Assembly (NCBI GenBank): GCA_910586605.1
Contig: CAJUJR010000085.1
Location: forward strand, 1 to 12,175
Direction of reading: 5' to 3'
Length of the DNA: 12,175 nucleotides
Source of the DNA: an uncultured Lachnospiraceae bacterium
GTDB lineage: Bacteria > Bacillota > Clostridia > Lachnospirales > Lachnospiraceae
Shown: in pieces, positions 7,475 through 12,175 of the stretch
How positions within the stretch are numbered: position 1 is the first letter of the stretch
How the letters are laid out: every line of letters starts with the position of its first letter
Made by a program: the position numbers and the translations under genes
The notes under the pieces: generated by a model
Seen by the model: the letters and a program-made list of their open reading frames with translations, nothing else
Databases searched by the model: none
What the model was told of the DNA's origin: nothing

Positions 7475-7837
7475 ATGAAAGTAAATGAATCTGCTGAAAA
7501 TTACCTGGAAACTATATTGATGCTCAGTAAGAAACTGCCTGTTGTCCGTTCCGTTGATATAGCAAATGAACTGGGGTATAAAAAGCCAAGCGTCAGCATT
7601 GCAATGAAGCACTTACGGGAAAAAGAATATATTACTGTTATGGAGCAGGGCTACATCTTTTTAACAGAAAGCGGCCGGGAAATTGCTGAAATGATCTATG
7701 AGCGCCACGAATTCCTGACAAACTGGCTGACAAGCCTTGGCGTGGACAAAAAAATCGCTGCGGAAGACGCTTGCCGGATTGAGCATGTTATCAGCAAAGA
7801 AAGCTTCCAGGCAATGAAGGAGCATTGCAAAATTTAA
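7475..7837 (+). CDS. DtxR/MntR-family metal-dependent transcriptional regulator
   Basis: This is a 120-residue two-domain repressor without the SH3 domain, the length expected of MntR-like members. The winged helix covers about 1-70 (SAENYLETILML, VRSVDIANELG, KKPSVSIAMKHLREKEYI as recognition helix, then the wing to LTESG). The dimerisation and metal domain follows (ERHEFLTNWL, DACRIEHVIS). Aligned by eye with MntR, the metal ligands map to Asn9 (Asp8 in MntR), Glu12, His78, Cys100 (Glu99), Glu103 and His104. Cys at that position is the DtxR/IdeR choice, so iron or another soft metal may be the effector; this is inference. GGAGG lies about 7 nt before the ATG. No transporter gene is adjacent, so its targets are unknown. 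Confidence 0.9.
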   Translation: MKVNESAENYLETILMLSKKLPVVRSVDIANELGYKKPSVSIAMKHLREKEYITVMEQGYIFLTESGREIAEMIYERHEFLTNWLTSLGVDKKIAAEDACRIEHVISKESFQAMKEHCKI

Positions 7838-7838
7838 A

Positions 7839-7857
7839 GGGCACCTAATTGGTGCCC
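7839..7857. terminator. Two-way terminator between the DtxR-type gene and trxA
   Basis: GGGCACC-TAATT-GGTGCCC is a perfect 7-bp stem with a 5-nt loop. On the plus strand CCTGTTT follows; on the minus strand TTTAAATTTT follows. It lies 2 nt after the regulator stop and 6 nt from the trxA stop, the usual place for a shared terminator of convergent genes. Confidence 0.8.
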
Positions 7858-7862
7858 CCTGT

Positions 7863-8174
7863 TTAAGAGTGGATAAAACGCACTAAATCTTCTTTTGGCT
7901 GCGCCCCCACTGTTGTATCAACTACTTTCCCTTCTTTAATTAACACCATCGTAGGGATGCTCATCACCTGGAACTTCTGTGCCAGTTCCGGCTGTTCGTC
8001 TACATTTACCTTTGTAATCTTAACATCTGCTACCTCAGCTGCAATCTCTTCCAAGACTGGAGCTACCATTTTACATGGCCCGCACCAGCCAGCCCAGAAA
8101 TCAACTAAAACCGGCTTTTCTGACTGCAAGACCTCTGCTTCAAAATTTTCCTTCGTTACATGCATTACTGCCAT
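7863..8174 (-). CDS. trxA: Thioredoxin
   Basis: This 103-residue single-domain protein is the standard thioredoxin length. The redox site WCGPC is at 30-34 within VDFWAGWCGPCK, and the cis-proline loop SIPTM (Pro74) and the late GAQPKEDL are in place. There is no signal peptide, so it acts in the cytoplasm as a general disulfide reductant, normally recharged by thioredoxin reductase, whose gene is not in the window. AAGGAGG lies 8 nt before the ATG. It follows aspS by 65 nt with no clear terminator between them, so readthrough from aspS is possible; a separate promoter in that gap is not obvious. Confidence 0.97.
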   Translation of the reverse strand: MAVMHVTKENFEAEVLQSEKPVLVDFWAGWCGPCKMVAPVLEEIAAEVADVKITKVNVDEQPELAQKFQVMSIPTMVLIKEGKVVDTTVGAQPKEDLVRFIHS

Positions 8175-8239
8175 ATTGTCATCCTCCTTCTATAATAAAC
8201 TATTACGTCCATACACATGTTAGAACATATCTGTTTCTT

Positions 8240-9991
8240 TTAACTTCGTATTTTAATATGTGTTTCCCGAAGCTGCATCTCTGACACGTCCCCTGGCGCA
8301 CCACACATCAAATCCTGTGCATTTCCATTCATCGGGAATGGAATTACTTCACGTATATTTTCTTCATTGCGAAGAAGCATAATCATACGGTCAATCCCTG
8401 GAGCCATCCCGGCATGAGGCGGCGCGCCAAACTGGAACGCATTATATAGTGCACCAAACTTCTCCTTGAGGTCTTCTTCTGTATATCCTGCAATCTCAAA
8501 TGCCTTTACCATAATATCCAGGTTATGGTTCCTGACTGCACCTGAAGACAGCTCAACGCCATTGCATACGATATCATACTGATATGCAAGAATTTCCTCT
8601 GGCTTTTTTGTTTCCAGCGCTTCCATGCCGCCCTGTGGCATAGAAAATGGATTGTGTGTGAAAATATATTGTTTCCCTTCCTTATCATATTCATACATTG
8701 GGAAATCATTAATAAAGCAGAAACGGTACGCATTTTTTTCCAGCAAATCCAGCCTTTCCCCAAGCTCTGTGCGAATCTGCCCTGCATATAATTCTGCCTG
8801 TTCTTTCCTGTCAGCAATAAAGAAAATCGTATCACCTGCTTCCAGAGCAGCAATTTCCCGCATTTTAGCCTTCTTATCTTCCGGAATAAACTTGTCAATC
8901 GGCCCTTTATAACTTAAATCCTCATTTACCTCCAGATAACCAAGCCCTCCCATGCCAATTGACTGTGCAAATTTTAACAATTTCTCATGGAAACCTTTTG
9001 ACATATCTGCATGTACCTTAACTGCACGGACTGTCTTCCCATGGAATGGCTTAAAACTGCATTCCTGGAAGAAATCTGTTACATCTATGATACGGAGCGG
9101 ATTTCGCAAATCCGGCTTGTCCGTGCCAAACTCTAACATCGCCTGTTCATAACTTAAAACAGGATATGGTGCCTTTGTCACTTCTGCGCCTTCTGGTGCA
9201 AATTTTTCAAAAGCAGCTGTTAAAACTTCCTCACCTACATGGAATACGTCTTCCTGCGTAGCAAAACTCATTTCAAAATCCAACTGGTAAAATTCGCCTG
9301 GTGAACGGTCTGCACGGGCATCCTCATCACGGAAACATGGCGCTACCTGGAAATATTTGTCAAAACCAGAAACCATTAAAAGCTGCTTATACTGCTGCGG
9401 AGCCTGTGGGAGCGCATAAAACTTCCCCTTAAATTTACGGGAAGGCACAATATAGTCCCTTGCCCCTTCTGGGGAAGAAGCACACAAAATCGGAGTCTGG
9501 ATTTCCAGAAAACCCATCTCTGTCATTTTCTGGCGTAAAAAGCTAATGACATTAGAGCGGAAAACCATGTTGTCGCGCACTTTTGCATTGCGCAAATCTA
9601 GATAACGGTATTTTAAGCGGACATCTTCCCTTGTCTCTTTTGAAGTCATAATTTCAAATGGAAGCTGTTTGTATACGCGTCCCAAAATATCTACTTTATG
9701 CGCCTCCAATTCAATTGTCCCAGTAGGGATTTTCGGATTATAGGTTTCCTCGTCACGGTTTTCTACGATACCTTCCACACTAATGCACTCTTCTTTTGTA
9801 ATACCATCTAAAAGGCTTGTATCACGCATAACAACCTGCATTACCCCATACATGTCACGCAAATCAATAAAAGAAACCCCTCCATGGTCACGTATATTTT
9901 CCACCCATCCGGCAATCCTGATTTCTTTTGATACGTCGCCCTCACTTACTTGGCCTAAGGTTCTGTCACGATAAATATTTGATGTGTCCAT
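8240..9991 (-). CDS. aspS: Aspartyl-tRNA synthetase, bacterial type, probably non-discriminating
   Basis: This is a class II synthetase that attaches Asp to tRNA-Asp and possibly tRNA-Asn. The 583 residues contain an N-terminal OB anticodon-binding domain (to about 105) and the catalytic core. Motif 2 is FRDEDARADR (220-229), the bacterial GAD insertion covers about 280-415, and motif 3 is GMAPGIDRMIMLL (528-540). The OB loop reads RDHGG with His36. A His here was reported as a mark of non-discriminating AspRS (Pseudomonas, as I recall), where discriminating enzymes such as E. coli have Leu. The DRSPGEFYQLD run after motif 2 resembles the alpha-proteobacterial type and not the usual DRQPEFTQID. 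The start at 9991 is backed by GGAGG 5 nt upstream; the in-frame ATG at 10009 lacks a site. Expression is controlled by the T-box leader. The enzyme call is certain; tRNA specificity is inferred. Confidence 0.95.
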   Translation of the reverse strand: MDTSNIYRDRTLGQVSEGDVSKEIRIAGWVENIRDHGGVSFIDLRDMYGVMQVVMRDTSLLDGITKEECISVEGIVENRDEETYNPKIPTGTIELEAHKVDILGRVYKQLPFEIMTSKETREDVRLKYRYLDLRNAKVRDNMVFRSNVISFLRQKMTEMGFLEIQTPILCASSPEGARDYIVPSRKFKGKFYALPQAPQQYKQLLMVSGFDKYFQVAPCFRDEDARADRSPGEFYQLDFEMSFATQEDVFHVGEEVLTAAFEKFAPEGAEVTKAPYPVLSYEQAMLEFGTDKPDLRNPLRIIDVTDFFQECSFKPFHGKTVRAVKVHADMSKGFHEKLLKFAQSIGMGGLGYLEVNEDLSYKGPIDKFIPEDKKAKMREIAALEAGDTIFFIADRKEQAELYAGQIRTELGERLDLLEKNAYRFCFINDFPMYEYDKEGKQYIFTHNPFSMPQGGMEALETKKPEEILAYQYDIVCNGVELSSGAVRNHNLDIMVKAFEIAGYTEEDLKEKFGALYNAFQFGAPPHAGMAPGIDRMIMLLRNEENIREVIPFPMNGNAQDLMCGAPGDVSEMQLRETHIKIRS

Positions 9992-10107
9992 TGTCTCCTC
10001 CATCTCCATATTATTTCTTTCTATTATAAAATTTATTCCATCTGGACATTTTCTGCTATACCAGCTTTTACATGCCTTAGAGCATATATTCTCTGATACA
10101 TAACAAG

Positions 10108-10411
10108 AAAAAAGCCCGTCCCAAACAAAGCTGTTCAGGACGAACTATAAAGTCCGCGGTACCACCCGAATTACTGTATCTAATGTTACTATTAACAGAA
10201 ACATTACCTTCAGTCACTCAATTGCCCAAATCTGTAAAGCAGAAAGAGCCTGCCATTTATCGCACAGCAAACGGCGCGCCTACTAAGCATTACGCTGTTC
10301 AGGTTGCAGCTGGTAAAGTGTTATTCACATTAATTCACTTTATGAAGTTCACACTGCCCTTCACTCACTGGAAACGATAATTAATGCTACTTCTCTTCGT
10401 CATCGCCATTG
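10108..10411 (-). promoter_or_regulatory. T-box leader of aspS, apparent asparagine (AAC) specifier
   Basis: T-box RNAs bind an uncharged tRNA and then block a downstream terminator. The T-box signature GGGTGGTACCGCGG is at 10154-10167. The terminator pairs GTTCGTCC (10138-10145) with GGACGGGC (10114-10121) and ends in six U (10108-10113). At the 5' end GCGATGACGAAGAGAAGTAG is a typical stem I base, and CCAGTGAG/CAGTGTGAA resemble the distal loop motifs. The 3' side of the specifier loop reads GTGAAT-AAC-ACTTTACC. By the common pattern GAA-n-codon-AC the specifier is AAC (10320-10322), an Asn codon, and no GAC fits the same place. A hairpin at about 10181-10206 is probably stem III. This leader accounts for the whole gene-free stretch from 10108 to 10411. 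Confidence 0.92.
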
Positions 10412-10416
10412 TGTGA

Positions 10417-10445
10417 ATTATAGCCTACCTGGTAATACTTGTCAA
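10417..10445 (-). promoter_or_regulatory. Consensus promoter of the aspS T-box leader
   Basis: TTGACA (10440-10445) and TATAAT (10417-10422) are both exact sigma-A consensus with a 17-bp spacer. Transcription should start near 10410. The -35 box lies only 5 nt past the stop codon of the acyl-CoA synthetase gene. Confidence 0.92.
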
Positions 10446-10450
10446 CCTTA

Positions 10451-11962
10451 TTAAAACCTTTTAATTTTCTTTGCCGTTGTTTTATCAAATTCTGTTTCCC
10501 TTACGACAAGGCTATGAATCCTCTTATACAGAGGCGCATCTTTATTATAATCATCCAGTATCTGCTGTAGTTTAGCATGGATATCATGGATGCGTTTCTT
10601 TTTGGCATAATCATAATCCGGAAAGATTTCCGCTTCAATGACATGGTCTTTTTCCCTTACTAAAATTTCTTTTACCAGGTCATTGCGGCTTAACTGGTTT
10701 TCCATTTCCTCCGGTGATACATTTTCACCATTTGCCAGGATAATCAAGTTCTTTTTACGCCCGGTAATATAGACAAAATTGTCTTCATCTACATAACCAA
10801 GGTCTCCTGTTTTCAGCCAGCCGTCTTCCAAGGCTTCCGCAGTTTCTTCCGGCATCTTATAATATCCCATCATAACGCTGCTTCCGCGTACCCAGATTTC
10901 CTCGTCCACCACTTTTGCCTCACAGTTTGGCATTAACTTCCCAACAGAACCCTTCTTACTTTCCCACGGCAAGTTCGTGCTGATAACAGGGGAACATTCT
11001 GTCATACCATAGCCTTGGAGAATTGTAATCCCATAGTCTGCAAATTTATCAACATAGTCCGGATCCAAATATGCCCCACCGCTGCAAACTATTTTCAGGT
11101 TACCGCCAAATGCAGCTTTTGCAACCATTTTTTTCGGAATCATATTGCCTGCTGCTTTTAATTTTGCATATATAGATTCAATTACCATAGGGACAAGTAA
11201 AACCATTTCCGGCTTAAACAATTTCAAGTTCTTTTGTACATGCATAATCGAATCATTGATGCAGGAAGTAACGCCAATAAACAGGCCCTTAATAATATCC
11301 ATCGTCAGGCAGTATACATGGTTAATCGGTAAAAGCGTCATCGTCACCATCCCGACTGGGAACTTCAAATCCAGGCATACGGCATTGTCTGTCAGGTTCC
11401 TGTGGGACAGCATTACCCCCTTGCTCTTGCCTGTTGTACCTGAAGTAAAAAGAATCGTACAGAGCTGCTCTGGGGCAATCTCTGCAGAGAACTCACCTTG
11501 ATGCTCTTTCCGAAGCTGTTCCCATGGCAGAATATCCCCATTTTGCCCTTCAGCCTGTATAGAAATAATTTTCTTTAATCCTCTGCACTTTTCCTGAGCC
11601 ATAGCCGCTACATCTGCACGGCTTTCATCGTAAATCAGCATTGACACATCCGCACGGTCCAATAATTCACAGATTGCATCCGCCGGAAGCTGTGCATCAA
11701 TCGGAACTGCTACGCTTCCACTATTTGTAATACCAAAAAAGCTGACAATCCATGCATACGTGGTAGGTCCTAGAAGTGCAATATGGCTGCCCACCAGCCC
11801 AAAGCTATCTATCATACGGCTAACTGCCATGCTGTCCTTTCCCACATCCTCATATGTTTTATCTACAATTTCCTTCTGCTCCTTGTAACGGTATGCTGCC
11901 TGGCTGCCGTATGTTTTTACACTGTACCGGATAATGTCCTGTAATGTCTGAATCTCTGCCAT
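10451..11962 (-). CDS. AMP-dependent acyl-CoA synthetase / long-chain fatty acid-CoA ligase-like
   Basis: This adenylate-forming enzyme of 503 residues is expected to activate a fatty or other carboxylic acid with ATP and then load CoA or a carrier protein. Core motifs are intact: the P-loop TSGTTGKSKG (173-182), the A5 motif QGYGMTECSP (316-325), GWLKTGDLG with its Asp (381-389), the hinge GRKKNLIILANGENVSPEE (401-419), and a C-terminal KTTAKKIKR with the catalytic Lys. The LANGENVSPEEME form and overall shape favour the long-chain ligase (FAA1-like) group. The protein is shorter than classic FadD (about 560), mostly in loops. Substrate cannot be read from sequence. GAGG lies about 6 nt before the ATG, and a promoter sits about 90 bp upstream. 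It has no terminator of its own before the aspS promoter. Confidence 0.9.
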   Translation of the reverse strand: MAEIQTLQDIIRYSVKTYGSQAAYRYKEQKEIVDKTYEDVGKDSMAVSRMIDSFGLVGSHIALLGPTTYAWIVSFFGITNSGSVAVPIDAQLPADAICELLDRADVSMLIYDESRADVAAMAQEKCRGLKKIISIQAEGQNGDILPWEQLRKEHQGEFSAEIAPEQLCTILFTSGTTGKSKGVMLSHRNLTDNAVCLDLKFPVGMVTMTLLPINHVYCLTMDIIKGLFIGVTSCINDSIMHVQKNLKLFKPEMVLLVPMVIESIYAKLKAAGNMIPKKMVAKAAFGGNLKIVCSGGAYLDPDYVDKFADYGITILQGYGMTECSPVISTNLPWESKKGSVGKLMPNCEAKVVDEEIWVRGSSVMMGYYKMPEETAEALEDGWLKTGDLGYVDEDNFVYITGRKKNLIILANGENVSPEEMENQLSRNDLVKEILVREKDHVIEAEIFPDYDYAKKKRIHDIHAKLQQILDDYNKDAPLYKRIHSLVVRETEFDKTTAKKIKRF

Positions 11963-12015
11963 TTTTTCCTCATTTCTACCCTTCCTGAATAGGGATTTTG
12001 AAGTTTCCTACAGTA

Positions 12016-12027
12016 ATTAGTACTAAT
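12016..12027. promoter_or_regulatory. Palindrome in the acyl-CoA synthetase leader, candidate operator
   Basis: ATTAGTACTAAT is a perfect 12-bp palindrome about 20-30 nt downstream of the predicted start of transcription. Its TTAGTAC half recalls the fatty-acid regulator FapR site, but the match is partial and a regulator is only guessed. Confidence 0.35.
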
Positions 12028-12052
12028 AAGCTAAAAGTTATATTATAATTTT

Positions 12053-12081
12053 ATTTTATCAGATAACAGAACATTTCGCAA
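12053..12081 (-). promoter_or_regulatory. Promoter of the acyl-CoA synthetase gene
   Basis: TTGCGA (12076-12081) and TAAAAT (12053-12058) are spaced by 17 bp on the minus strand, giving a leader of about 85 nt. An inverted repeat ATTTCG-5 nt-CGAAAT (12073-12089) overlaps the -35 box and could be a repressor site. Confidence 0.6.
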
Positions 12082-12120
12082 CACGAAATACTATCCAATC
12101 AACACACTTTTCCCTTTAAA

Positions 12121-12175
12121 TGTTACTATTCACAGCCAATCGTAGCTAAATTTAAGAAAATAAAAAATATCTTCC
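12121..12175. repeat. Right copy of the inverted bipartite terminal repeat
   Basis: Blocks at 12121-12146 (26 nt) and 12159-12175 (17 nt) are perfect reverse complements of 28-53 and 3-19. The 12-nt middle (12147-12158) differs in length and sequence from the 8-nt middle of the left copy. The last block touches the final base, so the element likely continues outside. Confidence 0.85.

Noticed and set aside
8175..8239. Possible trxA promoter with TATTAT
   Set aside because: The hexamer 17 bp upstream (ACATGT) is a poor -35; it could be real but is not supported.
10181..10206. Similarity between TGTTACTATTAACAG in the T-box leader and TGTTACTATTCACAG in the terminal repeat
   Set aside because: The T-box copy forms half of a local hairpin, probably stem III, and the match does not extend, so chance is the simpler reading.
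10183..10380. 65-residue plus-strand frame
   Set aside because: It lies fully inside the T-box leader, antisense to it, and has no supporting signals.
1..12175. CRISPR array, prophage, tRNA/rRNA or intact insertion sequence
   Set aside because: No spaced direct repeats, phage structural genes, cloverleaf RNA or transposase frames were seen on either strand.

Overview
The window looks like a chromosomal contig from a low-GC anaerobic Firmicute, most likely Lachnospiraceae or a close relative. The evidence is strong Shine-Dalgarno sites, consensus sigma-A promoters, a T-box leader in front of an aminoacyl-tRNA synthetase gene, an ACT/UPF0210 gene pair, a LytR-CpsA-Psr (LCP) protein and an FtsA-like protein with a long C-terminal extension. 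The genus assignment is inference. No tRNA, rRNA, CRISPR array, intact transposase or phage gene is visible.

Layout. (1) 1-1189 is an accessory, decayed stretch. It holds a HicA-type toxin gene whose 3' part is replaced by a repeat, a 28-residue minus-strand reading frame followed by a hairpin, and a multiply deleted AAA-ATPase/PD-(D/E)XK-type pseudogene. (2) 1231-7310 is a minus-strand block. In transcription order it holds an FtsA-like actin-fold ATPase with beta-grasp-like repeats, a WalJ/YycJ-type metallo-beta-lactamase-fold nuclease, a 211-bp spacer with two palindromes, an ACT-domain protein (UPF0237), a UPF0210 protein and an LCP phosphotransferase, closed by a clear terminator. (3) 7419-8174 has a plus-strand DtxR/MntR-type regulator convergent with a thioredoxin gene, sharing a two-way terminator. 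(4) 8240-10445 has aspS behind a consensus promoter and a T-box leader. (5) 10451-12081 has a long-chain acyl-CoA synthetase-like gene with its own promoter. (6) The two window ends carry the same bipartite repeat in inverted orientation.

Most notable biology. The T-box upstream of the aspartyl-tRNA synthetase gene appears to carry an asparagine specifier (AAC), not an aspartate codon. The synthetase has the His of the RDHGG loop associated with non-discriminating enzymes. Together this suggests a synthetase that charges tRNA-Asn with Asp for later amidation, with expression tuned to uncharged tRNA-Asn. A related arrangement is known from Clostridium acetobutylicum. The other main points are a HicA gene broken by a dispersed repeat that also ends the window on the other side, and an FtsA-family protein whose C-terminal 335 or so residues look like three beta-grasp-like modules split by an acidic linker.
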